Positions 1 through 5,171 of a stretch of DNA of 5,188 nt are shown one piece after another; the first letter of the stretch is position 1; each line of letters opens with the position of its first letter. Origin of the DNA: TMP-24 sp964600685 (GTDB lineage: Bacteria; Pseudomonadota; Alphaproteobacteria; Rhodobacterales; Rhodobacteraceae). The notes beneath the pieces were generated by a model, which worked only from the letters and a program-made list of their open reading frames with translations, was not told the origin of the DNA and did not search any database. The translations under genes were made by a program, and so were the position numbers. Location: positions 1-5,188 of the forward strand of contig CAZRKU010000143.1 in the NCBI GenBank assembly GCA_964600685.1, read 5' to 3'.

Positions 1-39
1 TTAGAAGTCAGCTGCTCTATCCAGTTGAGCTATGGGACC
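1..39 (-). tRNA. tRNA-Arg (anticodon UCU), 5' half, cut by window edge
   Basis: On the minus strand, bases 39 to 1 read as the 5' half of a tRNA. The acceptor strand is GGTCCCA (39-33), followed by T8-A9, then D-stem GCTC, D-loop AACTGGATA, and GAGC closing the D-stem. A26 follows, then the anticodon 5' strand GCTGA and the seven-base loop CTTCTAA. The anticodon TCT lies at 3-5 and would read AGA (Arg). T33 and two purines after the anticodon are as expected. The 3' half (anticodon 3' strand, variable loop, T arm, acceptor 3' strand and CCA) is outside the window, so pairing of the acceptor and anticodon stems cannot be checked. The identity rests on the anticodon and on likeness to bacterial tRNA-Arg(UCU). 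Confidence 0.93.
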
Positions 40-48
40 GCTGGCGTC

Positions 49-78
49 CTTCTAGCGGCTCGCGGGCCGCTCATTCAA
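49..78 (-). promoter_or_regulatory. possible promoter for the tRNA-Arg gene
   Basis: Reading the minus strand, TTGAAT (78-73) and TAGAAG (54-49) are separated by 18 bases. Each matches the sigma-70-type consensus at 4 of 6 positions. The -10-like box ends nine bases before the mature tRNA 5' end, so the leader would be only a few bases long. The spacer contains a 6-bp dyad (AGCGGC 54-59 and GCCGCT 66-71). This is pattern matching only, and such matches occur by chance. Confidence 0.3.
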
Positions 79-139
79 GGGCGCGCGTCATGAAAATGCG
101 GTTCGGGGCGTCGCGATGCCGCCGGAAGGCAGGGCCAGA

Positions 140-170
140 TCGTCCTGCGCCGGGCTTTCGCGCCGGACGA
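140..170. repeat. imperfect inverted repeat downstream of the DUF2125-like gene
   Basis: TCGTCCTGCG (140-149) and CGCCGGACGA (161-170) can form a 10-bp stem with one mismatch around an 11-base loop. It lies about 40 bases past the stop codon of the minus-strand gene that ends at 211, so it could act as an mRNA 3'-end structure. No T-run follows on the minus strand, so it is not a canonical intrinsic terminator. The rest of 40-210 shows no gene. Confidence 0.4.
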
Positions 171-198
171 CCGGACCAACGCTCCCGGACCAACGCTC
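171..198. repeat. perfect 14-bp tandem duplication
   Basis: CCGGACCAACGCTC occurs twice back to back (171-184 and 185-198) with no spacer, about 13 bases beyond the stop codon of the exported-protein gene. Both copies are identical. It resembles a slippage duplication in an unconstrained spacer. A regulatory role cannot be argued from the sequence. Confidence 0.85.
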
Positions 199-210
199 AT
201 TGCGCCAGGC

Positions 211-1683
211 TCACTGCCCCATGCCCATCATCATCGACATGTCGGCGCCATTGACCAGAAGCTTGCCCGGTTCCGTCGCGTCGATGTCCCAGGAGTAGCT
301 GCCTTCGCCTTCCGTCCTGCCCATGCCCTTCAAGAGCATGATCGTGCCCATGGCCTGCGCCGAGACTTCCGGCGGCGCGGCCGCCAGCGCGGCCTCCACC
401 TTGTCCAGCCCCTCGGCCCGGATCATCGCCTTGCCGGTCGGCATCGTGCCCGGCCCGGCGGTCAGGCCACCCTCGAAGGTCACGCTGTAGTCCGCCCCGC
501 TGATGTTGCCGGGCGCGAAGGTCACGTCGGCCGAGCCTTCGGGCAGAAGCGCCGCCAGCAGTTCCGGCCCCATCGTCTGGGGAAGCGGCTCGGGTTTGGT
601 CAGGTCAAAGGCCTCGATGATCATGCGGACCGGATCGCGCGGGTTGAACCGGTCGGCTGCCACGTCAAAGCTCAGGCTTTGCGGCACCAGCGCCACTGCC
701 CAGGGCGGCAGCAGCGCCCCGGGCATGCTGAACCCCTCCAGCCGGACCGCTTCGCGGAAACGCCCGTCCGTCACCAGCCCGTTCGCATCCACCTCGACCG
801 CAGCGCTTGCCACCGCGAAGTCACCCATCGGCGACTTGAGCACGATATCGGTGTAACTTGCATCCACCGCCGCCGTCGCGAAGAAGGGCAGACCGGCGGA
901 AAGTTCGTTCCGAAGATCGTCCTGCGCCGCCGTGATCGAGTCGACCGACGGATGGGCGACGAACCAGGCGGCGAGCGACAGGAAAGCGTCGGGACGCCCG
1001 CCCGTATAGCTCATCTCGACCGCGCCGCTCGCCATCGTCGCTTCCATTTCGAACGGTCCCATCCCTTCGGCCATCGCCGGATAGGACATGACCTGCCGCA
1101 TCCCGGTCTGCGTGAGGCTGCCCGACCCGTCGACGCCGCCGCCCGCGCCTGCGCTGGCGGCCGTCTGGCCTGCCTGTTCGGCGACCGTGTAGCTGACGCC
1201 GTAGGTGGCCCCACCCGACTCCATCGGCAGGGTTTCGTTCACCACGACATCGCTCAGCTTCCACGCGTTCTCGCGGAAGGCCATCAGCGCCTCGTCGAAG
1301 GTGCCGTTCATCGCCAGGCTGGCGGCAGCGTAGTCGATCTTCATCTTGTCGCCGCCGTCGATGTTGACGGCAAAGGGCTGGTCCATCGTCACGGCCCAGG
1401 TGCCGTCACCCTGATCCCCCAGCGTCAGGCTCAGCGGCGTCACGCTGACCTTCACCTCCGCATCCGCCGGGATCAGCGCGGCATAGGCCGCCGGGTCGAT
1501 CTTGACGCTGTAGGTCTCGCCCTCCGCCGTCACCGCGACGGCATTCGAGGTCGTGCCCAGATAGCGCTGGAACACCGCGGTCAAACGTGCCGCGCCTTCC
1601 TCGGTCGCGGGTGCCGCCCAGGCCGGGCCGAACATGGCCGCCAGGGCGAGGGAGAGGCTGGTCGTCAAAAGAACCTGTTTCAT
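211..1683 (-). CDS. exported protein of unknown function, DUF2125-like
   Basis: This is a complete 490-residue protein, probably periplasmic. Residues 1-23 look like a Sec signal peptide: MKQ, a hydrophobic core (VLLTTSLSLALAAMFG), and a cleavage site near AWA/AP at 23/24. The mature part is acidic, rich in Ala, Gly, Thr and Ser, and reads as alternating short beta-type segments. A Gly-rich stretch lies at about 176-188 (AGAGGGVDGSG) and a Pro-rich segment at 363-369. The C-terminus is Met-rich (482-488, five Met in seven). There are no catalytic motifs and no Cys outside the signal region. The architecture and the closing NG-x-D pattern resemble the roughly 500-residue DUF2125 proteins common in Rhodobacteraceae, whose role is not known; this family assignment is from memory and moderate. 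The start is supported by AGAAGGTGA five to six bases upstream (1687-1695, minus strand). It lies downstream of the NDUFS4-like gene on the same strand, separated by a terminator-like hairpin, and I could not find a convincing own promoter. Confidence 0.85.
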   Translation of the reverse strand: MKQVLLTTSLSLALAAMFGPAWAAPATEEGAARLTAVFQRYLGTTSNAVAVTAEGETYSVKIDPAAYAALIPADAEVKVSVTPLSLTLGDQGDGTWAVTMDQPFAVNIDGGDKMKIDYAAASLAMNGTFDEALMAFRENAWKLSDVVVNETLPMESGGATYGVSYTVAEQAGQTAASAGAGGGVDGSGSLTQTGMRQVMSYPAMAEGMGPFEMEATMASGAVEMSYTGGRPDAFLSLAAWFVAHPSVDSITAAQDDLRNELSAGLPFFATAAVDASYTDIVLKSPMGDFAVASAAVEVDANGLVTDGRFREAVRLEGFSMPGALLPPWAVALVPQSLSFDVAADRFNPRDPVRMIIEAFDLTKPEPLPQTMGPELLAALLPEGSADVTFAPGNISGADYSVTFEGGLTAGPGTMPTGKAMIRAEGLDKVEAALAAAPPEVSAQAMGTIMLLKGMGRTEGEGSYSWDIDATEPGKLLVNGADMSMMMGMGQ

Positions 1684-1696
1684 CTGTCACCTTCTG

Positions 1697-1742
1697 AAAA
1701 TGCAAACGGGCGCCCCGGTTCAAAATGGAAACGGGCGCCCGT
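1697..1742 (-). terminator. intrinsic-terminator-like hairpin after the NDUFS4-like gene
   Basis: On the minus strand ACGGGCGCCC (1742-1733) pairs perfectly with GGGCGCCCGT (1715-1706), giving a 10-bp GC-rich stem with a 17-base loop. It is followed by a T-rich tract, TTGCATTTT (1705-1697). It starts 25 bases after the stop of the NDUFS4-like gene, the right place for its terminator. The same sequence also contains a 12-bp perfect palindrome (1731-1742) and a direct repeat AAACGGGCGCCC (1704-1715 and 1729-1740), so alternative folds exist. The T-tract ends just before the ribosome-binding site of the next gene, so partial read-through could feed that gene. Confidence 0.65.
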
Positions 1743-1767
1743 CGGTCCGGGCTTGTTGCCCCATCGG

Positions 1768-2079
1768 TCAGTGCGTCCAGACCTCCTTGCGGTCGGTCGC
1801 GAAATTCTCGCCATAGCCGCGCGGGCGGATGTTCTGCTTGCGCGTTTGGGGCAGCGTCACCTCATAGGCGATGCCTCTTTCGGTCGCATAGGCCTCCGCC
1901 GCCTCGCGGCTCTCGAACCTGAGGCGCACCTGGGCCTGCGTATCGCCCGATCCGGTCCAGCCCATCAGCGGATCCACGTTGCTGGCCTCGGAGGGCGCAA
2001 ACTCCAGAAGCCACCGGTGGGTCTTGGCCGTGCCCGACTGCATGGCGGTCCTCGCCGGCTGATAGATACGCGCGCGCAT
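1768..2079 (-). CDS. NDUFS4-like complex I accessory subunit (ETC complex I subunit family)
   Basis: This 103-residue protein is a bacterial homologue of the mitochondrial NDUFS4 (18 kDa, AQDQ) subunit of NADH:ubiquinone oxidoreductase. From family knowledge, it is a supernumerary subunit on the peripheral arm, found in alphaproteobacteria such as Paracoccus and in mitochondria, and it helps assembly or stability of the NADH-oxidising module. Recognisable blocks are QPARTAMQSGTAKTHRW (7-23), the core LMGWTGSGDTQAQVRL (38-53), a helix FESREAAEAYATERG (55-69), and the C-terminal RPRGYGENF (85-93), which corresponds to the YGANF motif of the human protein. It has no signal peptide or membrane segment, as expected for a cytoplasmic-face subunit. 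The start MRARIYQP at 2079 is chosen because a GGAG sits seven bases upstream and family members begin this way. An in-frame upstream ATG at 2133 would add 18 unrelated residues. It is transcribed divergently from uvrB and stands apart from any nuo operon in this window. Confidence 0.95.
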   Translation of the reverse strand: MRARIYQPARTAMQSGTAKTHRWLLEFAPSEASNVDPLMGWTGSGDTQAQVRLRFESREAAEAYATERGIAYEVTLPQTRKQNIRPRGYGENFATDRKEVWTH

Positions 2080-2086
2080 GGGAAAA

Positions 2087-2090
2087 CTCC
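2087..2090 (-). promoter_or_regulatory. ribosome-binding site fixing the start of the NDUFS4-like gene
   Basis: GGAG (within CGGAG, minus strand) lies seven bases before the ATG at 2079. It favours this start over the in-frame ATG at 2133. Confidence 0.7.
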
Positions 2091-2104
2091 GTTGGCCTCG
2101 CCCC

Positions 2105-2133
2105 CTTATCGAAAAACTCGGGCCCCGATGCAA
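2105..2133 (-). promoter_or_regulatory. candidate promoter of the NDUFS4-like gene
   Basis: On the minus strand TTGCAT (2133-2128) and GATAAG (2110-2105) are spaced by exactly 17 bases, each matching 4 of 6 consensus positions. Transcription would begin near 2098, leaving a leader of about 20 bases that contains the ribosome-binding site. The -35-like box overlaps the left arm of a short dyad (2129-2146), which could allow repression. This is inferred from pattern only. Confidence 0.45.
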
Positions 2134-2146
2134 GGGGACGCTTGCA
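2129..2146. promoter_or_regulatory. perfect 6+6 dyad in the divergent promoter region
   Basis: TGCAAG (2129-2134) and CTTGCA (2141-2146) form a perfect inverted repeat with a six-base centre, GGGACG. It sits between the divergent NDUFS4-like and uvrB genes and overlaps the -35-like box on the minus strand. The size and spacing suit a helix-turn-helix dimer operator or a small hairpin. No regulator can be named. Confidence 0.35.
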
Positions 2147-2148
2147 CC

Positions 2149-2175
2149 TTGAACAAGAACAAAAACGGATCAAAT
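2149..2175 (+). promoter_or_regulatory. weak candidate promoter of uvrB
   Basis: TTGAAC (2149-2154) and TCAAAT (2170-2175) each match 4 of 6 consensus positions, but the spacer is only 15 bases, shorter than ideal. The spacer and -10-like box overlap the LexA-like site at 2157-2171, which is the usual arrangement for an SOS-repressed promoter. Start-site mapping would be needed; alternatives in this 120-base gap are no better. Confidence 0.22.
2157..2171 (+). promoter_or_regulatory. LexA (SOS) box-like site upstream of uvrB
   Basis: GAAC-N7-GATC (2157-2171) differs at one base from the alphaproteobacterial LexA box, the direct repeat GTTC-N7-GTTC (GAAC-N7-GAAC on the other strand). An extra GAAC lies at 2151-2154. 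From memory, GTTC-N7-GATC-type variants have been described in Rhodobacter SOS genes, although there the variant half is at the other end. The position, 30-44 bases upstream of the uvrB ATG and over the likely -10 region, fits a repressor site. Seven of eight specified bases is a modest match, and the location in front of a classical SOS gene is what gives it weight. Confidence 0.42.
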
Positions 2176-2200
2176 CTGTGGGGCCCGAAGGGAATCACCC

Positions 2201-4381
2201 ATGCCCCACAACAACACCAATGCGCCGACCACCCGCCCCGAGGTTCTGACCCGCCCCAAGCTCGAAGGCGGCCGCCGGTTCGTGATGAAGACCGACTTTC
2301 AGGCGGCAGGCGATCAGCCGACCGCGATCGCCGAACTCAGTCAGGGCGTTCTCGCCGGCGACCGCGACCAGGTGCTGTTGGGCGCGACCGGGACCGGCAA
2401 GACCTTCACCATGGCGCGTGTGATCGAGGAAACCCAGCGTCCCGCCATCATCCTCGCCCCCAACAAGACCCTCGCCGCGCAATTGTACGGCGAATTCAAG
2501 GGCTTCTTCCCCGAAAATTCCGTCGAATATTTCGTCAGCTACTATGACTATTACCAGCCGGAGGCCTATGTCGCCCGCACCGACACCTACATCGAGAAGG
2601 AATCCCAGATCAACGAACAGATCGACCGGATGCGCCATTCCGCCACCCGGGCTCTTCTGGAACGTGATGACGTGATCATCGTCGCCTCCGTCTCCTGCAT
2701 CTATGGCATCGGCTCGGTCGAGACCTATTCGGCGATGACCCAGGACATGGAGGCGGGCAAGCTCTACGAACAGCGCAAATTCCTGAACGAACTCGTCGCC
2801 CAGCAATACCGCCGCGCCGACGCGGCCTTTCAGCGCGGCGCCTTCCGGGTCAAGGGCGACACCGTCGACCTCTGGCCCGCCCACCTTGAAGACCGCGCCT
2901 GGCGCTTTTCCTTCTTCGGCGAGGAGCTTGAGAGCATCACCGAGTTCGACCCGCTGACCGGCGCGAAAACCGACGCCTTCGACAGGATCCGCATCTACGC
3001 CAACAGCCACTACGTCACCCCCCGCCCGACGCTGCAGCAGGCGATCAAGGGCATCCGCATCGAGCTGCACCAGCGCCTGAAGCAGCTTCACGACGAAGGC
3101 AAACTGCTCGAAGCCCAGCGCCTCGAACAGCGCTGCAACTTCGATCTCGAGATGCTGGAGGCGACCGGCTCCTGCGCCGGGATCGAGAATTATTCCCGCT
3201 ACCTCACCGGCCGCGCCCCCGGCGAACCGCCGCCGACGCTCTTCGAATTCATCCCCGACAACGCCATCGTCTTCGCCGATGAAAGCCACGTCTCGGTCCC
3301 CCAGATCGACGGCATGTACAAGGGCGACTACCGTCGCAAGTTCACCCTCGCCGAACACGGCTTCCGCCTGCCCTCCTGCATGGACAACCGGCCCCTGAAG
3401 TTCGAGGAATGGGATGCGATGCGGCCGCAATCGGTCTTCGTCTCGGCCACGCCCGCCTCGTGGGAACTGGAACAGACCGGCGGCGTCTTCACCGAACAGG
3501 TGATCCGCCCGACCGGCCTGATCGACCCCGAGATCGAAATCCGGCCCGTCGAGATGCAGGTGGACGACCTTCTCGACGAAGTGCGCAAGGTCGCCGCGCG
3601 GGGCTTCCGCACGCTGGTGACGACCCTCACCAAGCGCATGGCCGAAGATCTCACCGAATACATGCACGAACAGGGCATCCGCGTCCGCTACATGCATTCC
3701 GACATCGACACGCTGGAACGGATCGAGATCCTGCGCGACCTGCGCCTCGGCGCCTTCGACGTGCTGGTGGGCATCAACCTCCTGCGCGAAGGCCTCGACA
3801 TCCCCGAATGCGGGCTGGTGGCCATTCTGGATGCCGACAAGGAGGGCTTCCTGCGCTCGGAAACCTCGCTGATCCAGACCAGCGGCCGCGCCGCGCGGAA
3901 CGCCGAAGGAAGGGTGATCATGTATGCCGACCGGATCACCGGCAGCATGGAACGCGCGATGGGCGAGATGGCGCGGCGGCGCGAAAAGCAGAAGGCCTAC
4001 AATGTCGCGAACGGCATCACGCCGACGACGGTCAGGAAGAACGTCGAAGACGTGCTGGCGGGCCTCTGGCAGGGCGACACCGACATGGCCCGCATCACCG
4101 CGTCGGTCGACAGGCCGCTGGTCGGCCAGAACCTCGCCGCGCATCTCGACGCGCTGCGCACCCAGATGCGCAAGGCCGCCGAGAACCTGGAATTCGAGGA
4201 AGCCGCGCGGCTCAGGGACGAGGTCAAACGGCTGGAGGCGGTGGAACTGGCGGTGGCCGACGACCCGCTGGCGCGCCAGTCGGTGGTGGAGGAGGCCGTC
4301 GAGGAGGCGGTGAAGGCACGGGGGCGGAGCACGGGAGGAAGGGCCGGGATGCGGGGCGGGAAGGCGCGGAGGGGGAGGTAG
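2201..4381 (+). CDS. uvrB: UvrB, excinuclease ABC subunit B
   Basis: UvrB is the damage-verifying helicase-like subunit of nucleotide excision repair. UvrA loads it at lesions, and it recruits UvrC for dual incision. The 726-residue protein is complete. It has GDQP (37-40), Walker A GATGTGKT (61-68), the Tyr-rich beta-hairpin YYDYYQPEAYV (114-124), the UvrA-interacting region (about 150-250), DESH (360-363, Walker B), SATP (415-418), motif V around 522-532 (LVGINLLREGL), and motif VI QTSGRAARN (559-567). A C-terminal UVR domain (about 646-682) with LEFEEAARLRDE contacts UvrC. It is longer than E. coli UvrB (673) because of an extended N-terminus (about 28 residues) and a basic Gly/Arg tail (706-726), both familiar from Rhodobacteraceae. 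The ATG at 2201 has a weak AAGGGA upstream (2188-2193); an internal ATG at 2285 would still keep all motifs, so the exact start is less certain. One oddity is Ser561 where motif VI normally has Ile. The gene is followed after two bases by an orphan gene. Confidence 0.98.
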   Translation: MPHNNTNAPTTRPEVLTRPKLEGGRRFVMKTDFQAAGDQPTAIAELSQGVLAGDRDQVLLGATGTGKTFTMARVIEETQRPAIILAPNKTLAAQLYGEFKGFFPENSVEYFVSYYDYYQPEAYVARTDTYIEKESQINEQIDRMRHSATRALLERDDVIIVASVSCIYGIGSVETYSAMTQDMEAGKLYEQRKFLNELVAQQYRRADAAFQRGAFRVKGDTVDLWPAHLEDRAWRFSFFGEELESITEFDPLTGAKTDAFDRIRIYANSHYVTPRPTLQQAIKGIRIELHQRLKQLHDEGKLLEAQRLEQRCNFDLEMLEATGSCAGIENYSRYLTGRAPGEPPPTLFEFIPDNAIVFADESHVSVPQIDGMYKGDYRRKFTLAEHGFRLPSCMDNRPLKFEEWDAMRPQSVFVSATPASWELEQTGGVFTEQVIRPTGLIDPEIEIRPVEMQVDDLLDEVRKVAARGFRTLVTTLTKRMAEDLTEYMHEQGIRVRYMHSDIDTLERIEILRDLRLGAFDVLVGINLLREGLDIPECGLVAILDADKEGFLRSETSLIQTSGRAARNAEGRVIMYADRITGSMERAMGEMARRREKQKAYNVANGITPTTVRKNVEDVLAGLWQGDTDMARITASVDRPLVGQNLAAHLDALRTQMRKAAENLEFEEAARLRDEVKRLEAVELAVADDPLARQSVVEEAVEEAVKARGRSTGGRAGMRGGKARRGR
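4371..4378 (+). promoter_or_regulatory. ribosome-binding site of the downstream ORF, inside the uvrB 3' end
   Basis: GGGGGAGG lies within the final uvrB codons and ends five bases before the ATG at 4384. The uvrB stop (4379-4381) falls between it and the start, so ribosomes finishing uvrB could reinitiate. This supports the 4384 start for the unknown gene. Confidence 0.75.
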
Positions 4382-4383
4382 GT

Positions 4384-4929
4384 ATGGCAGGTAACTACGA
4401 TGTCAAGGCTCGCTTCAATAGCGATCCGGGGTATCGTGACATCATTCTGAGGTGGCCACTTTTCGCATTTTCCTTCGATACTGGCATGCAGGTAGCGCGT
4501 CTCGCCCGAATGGAGACAAGGCTTACAAACATTGCGAGAACTTGGGTCAAAACACCGGACGGGCGCATTATTCACGACCACGATGATTATGTCGACTTTT
4601 TCTGGTTTTGGTTGTTGGGAGCGTATGAAGTAACTCGCGTAATGAAACAGCATCAGGAGTGCTTTCATTCGTCGTTGAGACCAATGATAGTCGACGTGAA
4701 TGTAAAGCTCGCAAAGCTCAGGATACCGATGGCGAAGCAGGAGCTTCGGGGGAAAAGTGGATCGCTTGTTAATCCGGAGGTTTCCGCCGGTCGTGTCCGA
4801 GTTGGCATGATTTACGAATTTGATGGTGATGAATTTGACTCTCAACTTCTTGTGGGGGAGATCGGTCTTTTCTTGGGAGGAATAACGTTTGACGACATAC
4901 TCAAGTCGATGCACTGGACGCAGCCATAG
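4384..4929 (+). CDS. hypothetical protein, 181 residues, compositionally atypical
   Basis: I do not recognise this family. The ATG at 4384 follows the uvrB stop by two bases and has a strong ribosome-binding site, so the gene is probably expressed from the uvrB transcript. The protein has no signal peptide. Visible features are an aromatic stretch RWPLFAFSF (23-31), a basic segment (38-56), a His/Asp cluster HDHDDY (64-69) that could bind metal, a hydrophobic aromatic-rich helix DFFWFWLLGAYEVTRVM (71-87), and a Val-rich strand-like MIVDVNVKLAKL (101-112). The C-terminal half is mixed alpha/beta, ending in an acidic hydrophobic part (144-171). The hydrophobic segment is short and flanked by charges, so a buried helix in a soluble protein is more likely than a true transmembrane span. 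G+C is about 49% by hand count against more than 60% in uvrB, with codons such as ATA, AGG, AAT and TTT that its neighbours avoid, suggesting horizontal acquisition. The function is unknown, and a repair role is not implied by position alone. Confidence 0.85.
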   Translation: MAGNYDVKARFNSDPGYRDIILRWPLFAFSFDTGMQVARLARMETRLTNIARTWVKTPDGRIIHDHDDYVDFFWFWLLGAYEVTRVMKQHQECFHSSLRPMIVDVNVKLAKLRIPMAKQELRGKSGSLVNPEVSAGRVRVGMIYEFDGDEFDSQLLVGEIGLFLGGITFDDILKSMHWTQP

Positions 4930-4939
4930 CAACCCGTAG

Positions 4940-4957
4940 GGTGCGCCTCAGCGCACC
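4940..4957. repeat. hairpin GGTGCGC-CTCA-GCGCACC
   Basis: A perfect 7-bp stem with a four-base loop begins ten bases after the stop of the unknown gene. It could mark the 3' end of the uvrB transcript, but no T-run follows (CACCCC instead). The motif GTAGGGTGCGC followed by GCGCACC is, from memory, a frequently repeated extragenic element in many proteobacterial genomes. Confidence 0.7.
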
Positions 4958-4983
4958 ACCCCACCGCGCAACGCCTCTCCCTT

Positions 4984-5011
4984 GCCCGATTTGTCCCGCG
5001 ACAAATCGGGC
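4984..5011. repeat. perfect 12-bp inverted repeat, four-base loop
   Basis: GCCCGATTTGTC (4984-4995) pairs with GACAAATCGGGC (5000-5011) around CCGC. There is no mismatch in 12 bp. It could terminate transcription from either side, but neither flank has a T-run. It is immediately followed by the next hairpin without spacer. Confidence 0.85.
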
Positions 5012-5038
5012 CGCGCCTGCCTGCCCCCGGCAGGCGCG
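5012..5038. repeat. perfect 10-bp inverted repeat, seven-base loop
   Basis: CGCGCCTGCC (5012-5021) pairs with GGCAGGCGCG (5029-5038) around TGCCCCC. It abuts the preceding hairpin exactly. On the plus strand TTTCC follows, too short a T-run for a confident terminator. Confidence 0.85.
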
Positions 5039-5070
5039 TTTCCGCGCCCGCCCAGGCAGCCGCGCCCCGA

Positions 5071-5097
5071 TTATCCAGCTCTTGCGCAAGCTGATAA
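5071..5097. repeat. imperfect dyad centred on CTTGCGCAAG
   Basis: The centre is a perfect 10-bp palindrome (5081-5090). The outer arms TTATC (5071-5075) and GATAA (5093-5097) also pair if small bulges at 5076 and 5080-5081 are allowed. It is a symmetrical site of the kind that could be a protein-binding site or a repeat-element relic. No function can be assigned. Confidence 0.5.
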
Positions 5098-5101
5098 CCC
5101 T

Positions 5102-5129
5102 TTGGCCTGCGGCTCACGCCTCCGGCCAA
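5102..5129. repeat. short inverted repeat TTGGCC ... GGCCAA
   Basis: TTGGCC (5102-5107) and GGCCAA (5124-5129) flank a 16-base GC-rich centre that can pair only partly (GGC with GCC). On its own this would be unremarkable; it is listed because it is one of a continuous row of dyads. Confidence 0.4.
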
Positions 5130-5131
5130 TC

Positions 5132-5171
5132 GGACCGGGTAACGCGCCACTGGCGCGTTCCCTTCCGGTCC
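5132..5171. repeat. nested inverted repeat, two-part stem
   Basis: The inner arms AACGCGCCA (5141-5149) and TGGCGCGTT (5151-5159) are perfectly complementary around one base. The outer arms GGACCGG (5132-5138) and CCGGTCC (5165-5171) pair perfectly too, with a small unequal internal loop (GT against CCCTT). The whole 40-base element can fold as a single long hairpin. The remaining bases to the window end show no gene. Confidence 0.8.

Noticed and set aside
1695..1723. TTGAAC-17-TTTTCA as a promoter for the exported-protein gene
   Set aside because: The -10-like element is poor, and transcription would begin at or inside the ribosome-binding site, leaving no usable leader.
2080..2133. Upstream ATG adding 18 residues to the NDUFS4-like protein
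   Set aside because: The extra residues match nothing in the family, the region carries the promoter candidate, and the ATG at 2079 has a proper GGAG at seven bases.
679..2547. Long plus-strand open frame (622 codons) across the exported-protein and NDUFS4-like genes
   Set aside because: It runs antisense to two well-supported minus-strand genes, its product is Arg/His-rich with no recognisable domain, and it runs into uvrB out of frame. It is a GC-rich shadow frame.
2195..4144. Long minus-strand open frame (649 codons) opposite uvrB
   Set aside because: It exists because high third-position GC removes stops on the opposite strand. There is no ribosome-binding site of note, no family, and uvrB is certain on the other strand.
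3409..4383. In-frame upstream extension of the unknown gene through uvrB (506 residues in total)
   Set aside because: The upstream 325 residues are low-complexity Arg/Gly-rich out-of-frame uvrB sequence. The ATG at 4384 has a good ribosome-binding site and coincides with the change in composition.
4454..4644. Transmembrane protein call for the unknown gene
   Set aside because: Hydrophobic runs at residues 24-31 and 72-81 are too short or too rich in charged neighbours to claim membrane spans from sequence reading alone.
3997..4932. Minus-strand open frame opposite the unknown gene
   Set aside because: It overlaps uvrB and the unknown gene antisense. The plus-strand gene has the better start signal and more protein-like composition.
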